Below are positions 1 through 13,200 of a stretch of 64,000 nt of DNA, in pieces. How positions within the stretch are numbered: position 1 is the stretch's first letter; the number at the start of each line of letters is the position of its first letter. Source of the stretch: Pegoplata infirma (lineage: Eukaryota > Arthropoda > Insecta > Diptera > Anthomyiidae); contig OY992537.1 in NCBI GenBank assembly GCA_963921195.1, forward strand, positions 74,158,894 to 74,222,893, given 5' to 3'. The position numbers and the translations under genes are program-made. The notes below the pieces were generated by a model, which saw only the letters and a list, made by a program, of their open reading frames with translations, was not told where the DNA came from and ran no database searches.

Positions 1-481
1 TCTCTTTACCTATCTCTCTATCATGCTCTCACTAACTAACTCTTAACTCTCTCATCAATAACTTTTTCTAAACTTTATTCTTTGCTTTATTTTCAACTTT
101 CCTAAACCTAAAAGCTTTTACTAAACTTCATTTTTGTAAAAAACAAATCAAGCAACATTCTAATAAAATTGTTGTTGTATAAAAACTAATTCAACATTTT
201 TATTATTTTTTCCATTTTTTTCTTTTGTAAATATCAAAACGAAATTCCAAAAAAAATACAAAAAACTTGTTGTAATAAATATAAATAATATATCATTGTT
301 ATAAACCATAATTCTTTACTCATCGTAATTATATTGGATTAAAAAAAAATCAAAAAAATTATGTAAATAATAATGGGTCTTGAAAAATTAAAAAAAAAAA
401 CACATACTCATCATACAAATATCAATCATCATTACAAAATTATCCAAATCAATCATTACCCCTCAATTAAATAATAAGTAG
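1..481 (+). other. intron tail upstream of first visible Cda5 exon
   Basis: AT-rich sequence with no convincing exon. The frame used by the next exon has a stop at 468-470, so coding cannot extend left of 471. The exons for the signal peptide and the chitin-binding domain expected of a group IV chitin deacetylase must lie upstream of the window. I see no promoter here. Confidence 0.6.
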
Positions 482-1283
482 AATTGAATCATCATCACCA
501 TCATCATCCATACAATCACAATCGGCTACACCGGCTACCATATTCATACAAACGGCTAGACCACAACAACAACAACAATACCATCAACAGCAACAAGAAC
601 AACAAGTGATTGTTGAGACCATACCATCGACACAAACTCAAAATCGTCAACTACAACATCAACAACATAATCATCATCAACAACAATTATCACCGCCATT
701 ACCGACATTAGCTCAACCCCAACCATTTAGTCAAAATCGTAATTATTATAATACATCATCGTCTTATAATAATCACAATCAAAATTATAATAATAATAAT
801 CCCAATGTTGATGTTGTTGAGTATATACCCCAACAACAACAACAACAATATTCTCAACCACAACAACAACAACAAATTCCTTTACAATATTCATCATCTC
901 AAAATCAACAACCACAACAACAATCATTAATACCACAACAAAACGATAATGTTCAACAATCTGAACAAAGTCCTTATGATACTTATTATTCTGTTTATGA
1001 CGATGATATTGATTTGTATAGGGATATAGAATATCAACAACAACAACAGCAGCAACAACATCGCCAGCAGCCTCAGCAACAGCAATATCAACCACCCATT
1101 AGATCTTCACAGCCACAACAATCGACCTATCGCCCTTTGGATATCTTTACTACACAATCACCGCAAACTGCGTTACGAGAGACTTATAAACCACAACCTA
1201 AGCCCCAGGAGAGACCCACATATCAAACGAATCAACAACCTTTGGTTTATAATAGCGATTATGATGAAGATTTGATAGCGCAG
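482..1283 (+). CDS. Cda5: Cda5 exon A: Gln-rich linker
   Basis: Open frame of about 267 residues, very rich in Gln (CAA runs), Asn, Ser and Pro, with acidic Tyr/Asp patches such as YDDDIDLY. It has no in-frame ATG, so it is an internal exon and not a start. The donor is CAG|GTAAGT at 1283/1284 and leaves phase 0. The acceptor is the weakest part of the call: a tandem AAG-TAG at 476-481, with either choice in frame (phase 2), and a poor pyrimidine tract. I chose TAG because it is normally the better acceptor. The polyglutamine-type composition fits the disordered linker between the chitin-binding and deacetylase domains of CDA5 proteins. The reverse-strand open frame over this exon is a composition shadow. 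Confidence 0.75.
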
Positions 1284-4200
1284 GTAAGTTTTTAAAGGAG
1301 TTATAAGAATTTTTTTTTGAATTTTTTAGGATGTGAAAAAAAATCGTTATTTGTTTAAGGATGAACATCTTTTTTGTAAAGCCGTTATACCAATGTTTAG
1401 CCGGTATTTTATTTTCATGATAAATTAAAAAAAATAAATAAATCAGAATAATTTTAAATATATAAAATGTTTGGGCCCCAAGTTGGGCGCCAAAAAATAC
1501 AATTTTTTTTGTTTTAATGTTTTTTAGATTTTATTTTTTTTATTGATACATATTAAAAATTTAAATAGATGTGATTGACTAGACCACATTTACAAGGGAA
1601 GTATCTCAACCCTTATGAACCGATTTGCCTGAAACTTAAAATATATATAAAAGACACGATTTTAAGGTTGGGGTGTCTCGGCTTATCGGCCATATCAGTG
1701 TTTCAAAATTTCGTTGTCCCCTTATAAAATAAAAATGGCCTCCGGGAAAATTTTGATAACTCCGGAACTAGCAGGAATATCATCTAGAGCAAAAATACGT
1801 TTCGACTTAAATTTAATAAAGATTATTTCGTATACATATGGTTATCGTAGCTATATGTCTTCATATAAATCCCCCCACCCCCCCCAAAATTTTACACATT
1901 TTCATGAAAAAAGTATTTAACGAAGCCAAACTCTTACAAGGTTGTGCCACCGATAGATAGGCATTGAAAAAACCTTTCTTCTTATATGTAAACATCATAT
2001 CGTTTCTTAGAAAGAAATGGCTTAAAAATCCAAAAAACGTTTTTTTCTTCATTTTTTGACCCATGTTTTGAACCCCTAAATCCCCGATATGGCCGATAAG
2101 CTGAGACACCCCAACCTTAGAATTGTCTCTTTTATATATATTTTACTTTTCATGCAAATCGGTTCATAAGTGTTAAGATACTTCCCTTGTTAGTCAAAAA
2201 TTAAGATCAGATTTAATTTGTTTTTTTGACAATTTTTTTTAAATAATGCACTTTGGCTTAGAAAAATGAAAGCATAAGCACCGGAAGGAATCCAAAGATG
2301 AAGTTTGATTTTCCTAATCATCGCTGTCGTGTCTTTTATTACCGATTCCTATTCCGCATAGCGCCGAAGTAAAATTTTCGAAAAAGCAGTTTTCGCTGTG
2401 CCTTGGTTAGGTTAGAGGTGGCGGAGTCAAAGAATCCTTACATAAACCGGATTGTCAATAGCGAAAGCACAATAATTCCTCAGCGAAGCTGATAGAAGCG
2501 TTAGTCCTCATTGCGAATTGTATTATTTGCCTTAGATCGACAGTCGAAACCGTTTCTAAGATCTCGAAGACATGTATGCCCAATATGTGCAGGAGGGTTC
2601 TGGCCAAAGCAGGACAGTGGCGAAGAATATGTTCGACCGTTCTATCAGTGTTAGGTTCATCGCACCCCCTACAGCTGGCATCCGAAATAAATAAGTACTT
2701 TGTCCAAAATATTTTTTCGGGCACATACAGTAAAAAGGGTTCTTGAATATCTCATTTTAATTAAGACCCTGGGTCTGGAAGGATTTACAGCACTAGTGCT
2801 GAAACAATGTTCTTCGACGCTCGCTGTATGGGAGTTAGCGCGTCCCGAATTCAAATATTTTTAGCTTGCCCCCTCAAACGATGGGGATTTAGGACCCTTT
2901 TACGGGAAAAATAACAAAAAAAAATTTTGACAAAAAACCAGTTGGCTACCAGCAACTAAAGATTGCAATCTTAGTGCATTTTGAAAAAAACTTTTTTTTT
3001 TTGTTCTCCAAAATTTTGACGCCAAAAGTTGCGCAATATAGAGTACATTTGAGGAAAAATATTAATAAAATTTCCATGGAGTAATTTTGGTGCAGCGTTG
3101 CATCTTAAAGATCAAAAGGTGTACTTAATTTTTACTTTTTCTTTCTTTTAAGCTAAATTAGTCTCAAAATCTGCTTTGACACAGTTTTATGGAATGTGAG
3201 CTCTTTTGCGCAGGTTTTGAGACCAATTTAGCTTAAAAGAAAAAATAAAAAAAAATTTAGTCACACTTTTCATCTTTAAGATGCAACGCTGCACCAAAAT
3301 TACTCCATGGAAATTTTATTAATATTTTTCCAGGAATGTACTCTATATTGCGCAACTTTTGGCATACATTTTTTAAAAAACAAAAAAAAAAATTTTTTTT
3401 CAAAATGCACTAAGACTGCAATCTTTATCCGCTGGTAGCCAACTGGTTTTTTGTCCAAAACTTTTTTTGTTATTTTTTCCGTAAAAGGGTCCTAAAACCC
3501 CATCTTTTGAGGGGGCAAGCATTTTCAAATTCGAAAAAAAGCCGAATTCGGGACGCGCTAATGGGAGTCTTTCCATTTTGCTGAAAAATATTTAGCCTAT
3601 CCCAAAAATTGGTATGGCCACTATCCAATATAACCGCCCAATTGCAATTTTTCCTGGTCTTTCGAAGGTTATTGAGAGTATAGTGAATTTTCCTTTTGTG
3701 AATTATCTAGAGTCCAATTCACTTCTCACGGAAGATCTGTTAGCATTCCTTACGGAACGTTGGAGACGACATACAACAGTTTAGTAAAAGTTAAGTTGTA
3801 GATTTGAATATTTCCTTGGCATTTGATCGTGTGTGGCATGACGCAATCGTATCAAAACTTTTTGAACTTGGTGTCGGTAATGACTTCTCTCAGTTAATTT
3901 AGATCTTTCTTGGAAACCGCACTATGCGTGTTTTTATGGATGAGGTTTCATACAACCACAAGTTTCCGTTCTTTCTCCAACTCTTTCCCTTGTTTTTCTT
4001 TACTTTCTTGGTCAAAGTTTCAATCCTATTTTTTTTGCAGATGACAGCAACATTTGTCGTTAATTTTCTTTTAATCATAGGCTAAGCCTTGTAGAGGTTG
4101 AAGCAATGACACTTAATCATTACTTGTCTACAATCTACTACTGAGGTCAAGCGAATATGGTCGATTTAATTCTCTGTTGAGCCACAGATGATCTGTGGAA

Positions 4201-7200
4201 TCAATGTCATCTGTATCTATGGGTTGTATAACTATTGATAAATCAGGCACTCCTGATGTTCTGGGCATGAAAATACAATGTGGTTTTTTTAAGTGTCCAA
4301 AAAGCATTGAAGTGTATTGGTTTCTTAAAGTGGTGCAAGTATTACTTCACTCCGTCTTATCTCCTTGCTATTTATACCGCCTATATCCGAATACAACTGC
4401 CCTATCTGGGCAAAGGCTTCAAGGTATATTTCGAAGCTTTTTGAACGAGTCAAATACAGTAAGGTATCCATCTATCGATTCTTTGAAGCATGTTCAGAAT
4501 TTGCATTGTGCATCATTGTTCTACAGATATAACCATGTATGTGCTCTGCTGAGATGGCTGAACTTATCCCTGTGACTTGTGTATATGTTCGTAACACTCG
4601 TCAATCCAGTAGAACATACGTATGTTGCCGACTGCCCAACGAAGCGCACAACGCATTAGAGGAAAAATTCGTTTCTCATTCGATTAAGTCGTATGTTTAG
4701 TAGGAAGAGGATCAAAGTAATTTTAAACTTTACCTGATCAGATATAATTACATACAATCAGTTTTAATATGATCAAGTCGATTTTTACACGGGTTCAGTT
4801 TCCTACTATAAATTGGGTAGATTAGGTGAGGCTAGGGTGGCGGTGCCAGATCGGCATTCCAATTGGTCCATAGCGATACCACAAAACTTTTTCCGCATAT
4901 CAACGTTAACACAATATATTGATTTCCATTTTATTTTTTCATTGCGAATTGCTTAAAAATTTTCAGGTTTATACTCGTAATATCCTCCAAAATCTCGAAC
5001 TGTGAACTCCCTATAATTGGTAGTTGAGTTCGTGCCAAAGCCGGACAGTGACACATAATGTGTTTAATTTGTCAGATCCCATTGTCAAGATTATTTAGCA
5101 AAAATAATAAACAAAAAAAAAATCCCGAAACACGTGTCGATTAAGTCTTGCAAAAAATGACCAACATAAATAAATTTAAAACAGAAAAATAATTTTCTTG
5201 AAAATTATTCTATAAGCTTATCATAGTTTTAATCAGTAAAGGAAATAATGACCTCGAGCTAGAATAAAACTACTCAAAATATGGTATTATAAAAAGTTGT
5301 GCTGCCAAAATATCGATTTATTTTTCCTGCGATACTATTATAGGTTGGGTTGTAAGTGGCTGCAGACGTTTATGTTATGATACCACCGGACGGTAATATG
5401 TAATTTTGACATCCGACAAATCAGAAAGTCTCTGACCAGAAAGAGCCGGACAATGGCTCTTGTGCGCTTCTGATTAAGAGAAAGTCAAACCTTTCGTGCA
5501 ATCTCACACGTCTATCCATGTGCCCATCTCGGATTAGCCTACGTTGCCGAACTAAACCCGTAGATTTTGCTTGCAAGTCTCTAGACTCATGCCAACACAT
5601 TCCAATTCTTATGGAACCTGTAAGGTAGTTTCTTGTCTTGCAAGCTAGTCGGTTTTGCAATACCCTGGAATGACTTGTGCCCTGGAATACTTATGAGTTG
5701 TATGTCAAGTTGCATGGCCTCATTTAAAGACGTGCGGCAGCTTAGGGCAGATCTTGTTTTCAGAAACATTGACTCTAAGGACATGACTGCGGCTTGACTG
5801 AGCAAGACACTGCAACTAAACCAGTCAGCCAACTCCTTTACAGCATCTCTGCCTGGTAAACAATGCAAAGAACTGGTAATCTTCGAGCACATAGAGAGAG
5901 CACGGTCCACATTTTATGGTATTGTTAATTTGTTTAAGATTGCGCTATGGCCACAATCACTACTCTTCCGTTGCAGTGTGGTATTCAGTCGAATTTCCTG
6001 CCATTTCCTACCCAATATGTCCAATGGTATCCAGTTAAAGGAGGATTTCTAAAGCAGCGTTAGGTGTAGTATGACGTGCACCAGTAATGCACATCGAAGC
6101 CATTCTCTGTACCTTCGTGAAAAACACACAGTTTCCTTTTGTCTCTAAAACAGGCTACCAGACATACTATTTAAACATGAGTAAATTCCAATTAATTTTA
6201 AGTAAAATTACTTATTTTGTTTAAATTTACTATAAGTAGGAAACTGAAATAAATATAATTAGAGTATAGATTTGGGGAACATTCTTAAACCGTTATGAAT
6301 TGTTTTCCATGTATTAGGGAATTATATTTTAAGAAAATAATGAAATACTACCCAGTCGTCAAAAAAAATCACCCCAGGCATACTTCTGACCCTACCTTCA
6401 TAAAATCACTGGCACGTCATACAATTTTTCCAAATTTCCTTAAGAAATCAGAAGTTGGTCAACGGTTGTTTAAAAGCATTGTTGGTGGACACTGATGCTG
6501 GTGGGCAATGCTGACCAACTGCTGACTTGTTCTTGGGGACATTTAGAATTGTATGATAATTGTATGATAATAATTTTTTTGCCAAATTTACTAAAATGTG
6601 GGTAAAATTTTTAACTATTTTGCAGTAAATTCTTTTTGCAATTTGTTTCTTATAATTTGTATATTCTTACTTACAGATCGAACAAGATAATGCCTATGAT
6701 CAACCTACTAGACCACCACCATCAAGGTAAGTTTAAAATTTTCATAAAATGCAGAAACATTTAACCAACACAAAGCAAACATATAAATATTTGTAATACT
6801 CAAAAATCGATACAAATACATGCTAACAAAAAATCTAATCCAAATCAAAAAAAATCAATAATAATTTAAAAAAAAAAACAAAATTGGGGTCATGAATAAT
6901 TAAAAAAGGCATGCCTCCTAAGAAATACCATAAGACCATACCCATGTTAGGCCCATATTAGAGACCATTAATAAAAACCATCTCCATTACAAAAATTATA
7001 TACAAAAAAAACATAATCAAACACGAATACCAAAAATATACTAAAACAAAAAAAAAACATCAAAATTTTTTTCTCTATTTTTCCAACCATAAAAAACCCA
7101 AAAACAAAAATTTGCAAAAATATAAACACTTTTACAGGAAAGAACAAGTTTCCATACAGACACTTAGTAGTGGTCCATCATCTACGATTCGTACACTGAT

Positions 7201-10200
7201 TGATGATAACGATGAACGTAATTATTATAGTACTTTAACAACACCTTTACCGCCGCCATCAGCACCATTAAATAATAATGGTGATGCTGATGAAGCCACA
7301 TATATTTATGAAACGGAATATTTGGATGAACCCGATTATTATTATAATGATAAAATACGTACTGGAGCACAACAACCAACAGCTACAACATATAAACCTA
7401 GAATCAAAACTACATTAAGTAGTATTAACAATAATGAAAATAATGATGATGACTATAATATAATTAATATAAAATTACAAAATTCCCAAGATGTTAATAA
7501 AAAAACAAAAAATGCAAGACCTGAATCATCATCATCATCAACGACTAGAACTACAAAAGCAAGCACCACAATTAGAACTACATTACCAACTACTACCACT
7601 ACTACTACCACAACGACTACACCTAAACCTACAACCACAAAATTAAGTAAAACTACAAGTCCTTCAGCCACAACAACTAAATCAAGGTATACTTTTTTTT
7701 TTCTAAAACAACCTTGTTTTCAAATTTACATATTTTCAAATTCAAACACCATATTAGAAATGTTGCTTTCAAATCAATCATTTTGAATATAAAACGGCTT
7801 TTAAATGTTTTCTTCTTCACCTTTTCGTCATTATACAAACATTTACCAATTTGACGAAATTCATAAAAAAAATCATCACCGTATTCTATTCAAAACAAAA
7901 AAAAAACTCTATTCTATCTGTAGATTGATTGGCTTAAATCATAGTAAAACTATACAAAATCAAATTCACCACACTTAACATACAAAATTACACTTATCAC
8001 GATCACAATATGTAAGAAACTAAACATGGAGATCTATTACGAAATAATCCTGTTTTAAAGCAATTCCTTTAACGAAGGCATGTTAAATATACAATATTTG
8101 AAAATTTTGCATGTTTATTTTTATGTTTAAAAATTAATTCCGGATCTAAAACTTAAACACCAAGTTTTAAAAACAAATTTCACCCTTCACATAAATTAGG
8201 AAATTTATAATAAATGGAATCATAATAAAATCAATAAAGAAGCGAAAATTAAAAAAAAAAAAAATAATGTTCACAAATAGATTTATTTCAATTAACCCCA
8301 AAAACCAATAGTCGATCAAGAACAACCACATAATACCCTAAGTTGAGTTGAGGGTGGGGTTTTAATGCGTATACAAGAGAAAGTCTTAAATTATTCCATT
8401 GCACCTTACCCGGAAAAGGAAGTTAGTAAAGGGTTAGAAGAGAGTTTAAGAACAACAGAGTGAAGAGTACTTGTTTAGAATTTCTCAGTTGCTTGCTTTC
8501 ACAAACTTGAGAAAATCAGACAAGGGAAGTCCATGGACTATTTCCATTGACAGAATCTTAGAACCCATTATCCGCAGTCTAGCGGTAAGGTTGTAAGTGG
8601 CTGCTGACGTTTTACGTCAACGCACGTAGACTCTGAGGTCCATTGTGATACCACGGGACTAAGGTTTCCCTACTAGTCGTTAAACCAATTTGAGCTTCTT
8701 ATGAAACTCCTTAGATATTGAATTTTGACATCCGACAAATCAGAAAGATCGTACAGCTTTCTAGATCCCAGTGAAGCAAGTCTCTGACCAGAAAGTGCCG
8801 GGCAATGGCAGATAAATTATTCAATTGTTTCCAACTCCTCTTCATCCATGCAACTTCGGCAACAAAAGTCATTTGACGGCACATTTAACCGCTCTGCTTG
8901 CTTCCCTATAAGACAGTGTCCGATAATTATAGTAACCACCGTCGAAATCTCTCCTCTTGGAAGCGATATCAGCTTGTGCGCCCCAAATTAAGAGAAGGCC
9001 AAATCAGTCGTATTGTCTCACATGTCCATCCATTTGCCCATCTTTGATTAGTCTCCGTCGCTGAACAAAGACGTAGGTTTTGCTTGCAAGTTACTAGAGG
9101 CATACCAACACATTCCAATTCTGTTGGAACCTGAAAGGTAGTTCCTACCCAGCAAAAACATGGTAATGAGTTGTGAAAAGTAATCATTACCAAGTACATT
9201 ATTTATAATGAGTACCCATTACCATTAACATTATTTTAAGCCCAAAAGTAACTACTTCTCAGTAATATGTTATAAAAGCACCTCTAAGTAATAATATCTT
9301 CTTGCACTTGCAGTTTTTAACCTTTACAATTTAATTAACTTAAAAAGTACTTAAAAACTTAATAAAAATTACGGAATTTTTAAGTGTTAGTAAAAACAAG
9401 TTAAATTTTAAAAGTTTTAATTAACTAATTATTTTACTTCTTATTGGTAATGGGTTTTTACTCCTTATTTGTAATCCGAGGCAGTAACTACTTATTTATC
9501 TCCATACTCTTCACTAGTTATTTTTGTCTCACGCCCTTGTTAAAATAATTAGTGTTTCATTCAATAAGTAAGTAGTGATAAACATTTGTTTCGGATTACA
9601 AAACCCATTACTAGTAATGTCAGTTTTTGCTGGGTAGTCTTGCAAACTCATCGGCTTTGCAATTCCCTGGAATGTCTCTGTGCCCTGGGACCCATATGAG
9701 TCGTATATTAAACTGGTTGGCCATCTCATTTAAAGACGTGCGGCAGTTAAGGGCAGATCTTGGTTTCAGAAACATGGAATCCAGTGACTTGACCGCGGCT
9801 TGACTGTCAGTATAGATGTTGACTGCGGTTGTAGACAGGGCATTGCAGCTCAACCAGTCAGCCACTTCCTTTATTGCCAGCATCTCTGCCTGGTAAACAC
9901 TGCAATGATATAGCAATCTTCGAGCCAGGCTCAATATAAGCTCTTCCGAATAGACTCCAAAGCCCACTTGTTCATGCAGCCTCGATCCATCTGTGTAAAA
10001 AATTATGGTGGCTCCACTTCCCAGAATGTCGCCTATCCAAGACTCCCTGGATGGTATCATAAGGGTAAAGTGGCGCTCAAAAAGGCTCATAGAGGGAGCA
10101 TAGTCCACATTTTGTGGTGTTGTTGTCTTCTTCAAGATCGCGCTATGGCTACAATCGCTGGTCCTTCATTGCAGCGTGCTATTAAGTCGAATTGCCGACG

Positions 10201-13200
10201 TAGCCGCATACTGCCTACCCAATATGTCCAATGGTATCAGGTGAAGAAGGATGTCTAATGCAGCCGTAGGTGTAGTACGAAGAGCACCAGTGATGCACAT
10301 CGACGCCATTCTCTGTACTTTCGTGATAAAGACACAGTTCGCTTTTGTTTCTAAAGCAGGCCACCAGACAATGATTCCATACAGCAGAATTGGACGCACC
10401 ACTGCTGTATAGATACAATTAACGACTTGTGGGCTTAAACCCCATCGTTTTCCAATGGCCCTTTTACAGGGCCTCAATATTACGCCTGAAGTTCCACTTC
10501 CTTTCTAGAAATACTCCAATATACTTGGCTCCATCTGAGAAGGTAATTTCAGTGCCGTCCAGAGAAATGGGATCAAAAGCAGGAATCTTATTTTTCCTTG
10601 TAAACAAAACAAGCTCTGTTTACAAAACAAGCTCTGCCTATTTAGACAGATCTTTCAGAGAACCCTAAAGAATGTCCCTCAATGTTGGCAGATGCTTCCC
10701 CTTTACCGCTATCGCGACAACGTCAGCATATGTGACAACATGACAACCACGTACTTCTAGAGATAGCAGCATTGAATTCAGTGCCAGGTTCCAAAGAAGC
10801 GGCGAAAGAACACATCCCTGTGGTGTGCCCCCATTGACAAATCGAGATATGACGGACGCTCCCAATTCAGACGTTATACGTCTATTGGCAAGTAGGTTTT
10901 CCACCATTAAAATGATCCCACGCTTTACTCCCAGACCAGACAATGCCTGAATTATCGAGTTTGGGATGACATTATTAAAAGCCCCCTCTATATCAAGAAA
11001 GACCACCATAGTGTACTCCTTCACCGAAAGCGATCTCTCGATGGTACCAGCGAGCTCATGAAGAGTTGTTTCCGTTGATATACCCTAGCTGTATGCATGT
11101 TGCTTTGGCGAAAGCAACAACAACAGACATAGTGTTCTGTTGTGTCATCATCCTCAAGACAAGCAGTAAGTCTGCGACAGTCCTACTTACCTAAGTAAAT
11201 AGTTTGCCACTTTTTAGTCTGGTCTAATCACAAAGTATTTAGTATTCTTGCATGTTAATTCATTATACCATCTTTCCATGAAGATATATTTCATGTGAGA
11301 GTTGATCCAATGCATCACCCATGTAAAGCCTATACCGATCTGAGGTTCGGGATTGTAAAGAGTTGCATCGGAGCCAACATTCGCCAAAAAATCGGCAATC
11401 TCGTTTCCCCGTATTCCTCTATGACCCGAAACCCATAGAAGACAAACCCTATTCCCACATGAGACTTCATTGAGTCTTCTCCTACACTCCTAAATAATTT
11501 TAGAGGAAGTGACTGGATAATCTAGAGCCCTAAGCGCAGCTTGGCTGTCACTGCAGATACTGATTCTCTCCATCCATTTTCAGTTATCCAGGTTTTACGT
11601 TCATAATAGCAAACACTTCAGTCTCAAATACCGAGTAGATCTACTGGGTTGCCCCAGTCGTCCCTACTCGAAAATATCACTGTAAACTTCCTACCAAACT
11701 CTGTACAAGAGATAATAATACCCTACACAAGTGCTAAAGTCCCCAGTCTAAACATGGACCAATTCAATTAGAGACTAGATTAAAGAGGCCCTATGCACTG
11801 CGACCAAAATGATGTTTTTGTGCAGCCTGAAAGTGATGGCATAAATGTTTAGGCTTTTAATCAAGCCGAGAATCACTTTTGGTAGGGAGTTACGTACTTC
11901 AGTTGGAGATATCAAGTGTTCCCCCAGATGAGAAAGCCTTCTACCAGTCAGTCTTGGGCATGTGCAAAGAATGAGTAATGCTTTCTCCTCCTTTATCTCG
12001 CAGAATCTGCATGTGACCGTGTCAGATATATTTATTTTTCTAAGGTGGTAACGTAAGTTGCAATGTCCAGTTATGTAGGACATTAGAATCCGGAGAATTT
12101 GATATCACAACGGAGCACGTAGACTCTGTGTGCTGACGTAATACGTCAGCAGACACTTACAACATAACCTAACCCAGAATCGGGATATCCTTTTTGTCTA
12201 AGAATAGTATCAGCTTTGCTGCCAAACTGGATGGAGTTATGAATCTCTTCATTTTGTGCCTTTGTCCGGCATTTGTGCTTTTGTCTGACACAAAATGTTC
12301 CAGTGTTCCATGAACTTAGATTCACTCAATATTTTGAGTTTTTGCTTAACATGTCCCAGTGGCAGACCAAAGAATGGTTCCGAATCGATGAATGGTCTAC
12401 GGGCACCACGGTTTGCCAGACATTCGACACGTTCATTTCCCATATGACCCTAGTGACCCGAAAAACAAACCAGGCTCAGGTCGTTATTTCATCCTAGTTT
12501 GTTAAGGGATTCAATACAGTTAAATAACAGTCCGTATGACACATCATAAGCTATTAGAGCTTTCAATGCAGCCTGACTGTAAGACATTATGTATATGCGT
12601 GAGCCTTTTGCCCGTCTACGATGATATTCGGTAACACATATGTGAATGGCATACAGTTCTGTCTAAAATATTGATGGAGATTTGCCCATGCGCAAATCAC
12701 GTCGAAAGTTGGGTTCGAAGATGCCTACACCTGTATCCTTGTTGGTTTGCATGGACCCAACCGTATACCATATCATGGAAACCGATTGGTTTTTTATTTG
12801 GTTATTTCTTTAAGTAGTGTAGAAAATATAAACAAACCAAATTTGAGTAAAAAGCAAGTGAGAGATTTTTTCAAGAAACTCTTACTTGCCGGTTAGCAAT
12901 CAACCACTGCCCGAACTTGAAAGAGTATCCTATACTATGCTTAAAATATTTTTTCGGGATCGTGCTGTAAAAAGGGTTTCAAAGTCTATTTTGAAGTTTT
13001 TGGACCGGGTGCAAAGGAGTGCGCTGAAGCTCATGAATGACAGTAGGGAACGTGGGTTCTGCGTCATTATTCTACCGATATTAACATGGAAAGTGCTCTG
13101 CTCGTCAATCCAGTGGATCACATCCGTTTGTTATCGATAGTCCAACACAACGCATTACAGAGAAAATTCGTTTCTCAGTCGAACTAGTCGTATGTGGAAG

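Larger units (their letters stand above)
1284..6676 (+). other. Cda5 intron, transposon-rich
   Basis: Starts GTAAGT and ends TTACTTACAG. It holds, in order, a foldback repeat, non-LTR fragments on both strands with a hAT-like insertion, and a further minus-strand non-LTR copy, each listed separately. The last 500 bases (6166-6676) hold only a short dispersed repeat at about 6340-6530 and AT-rich sequence. Confidence 0.8.

Noticed and set aside
727..1095. Antisense frame rich in Val over the Gln exon, and similar Val/Cys-rich antisense frames at 7453-7671 and 14383-16344
   Set aside because: Complementary shadows of CAA and ACN codon runs in Cda5.
6295..6495. 66-codon plus-strand open frame after the non-LTR copy
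   Set aside because: Lies over a dispersed repeat also found at 61830-61990, where the frame is not kept.
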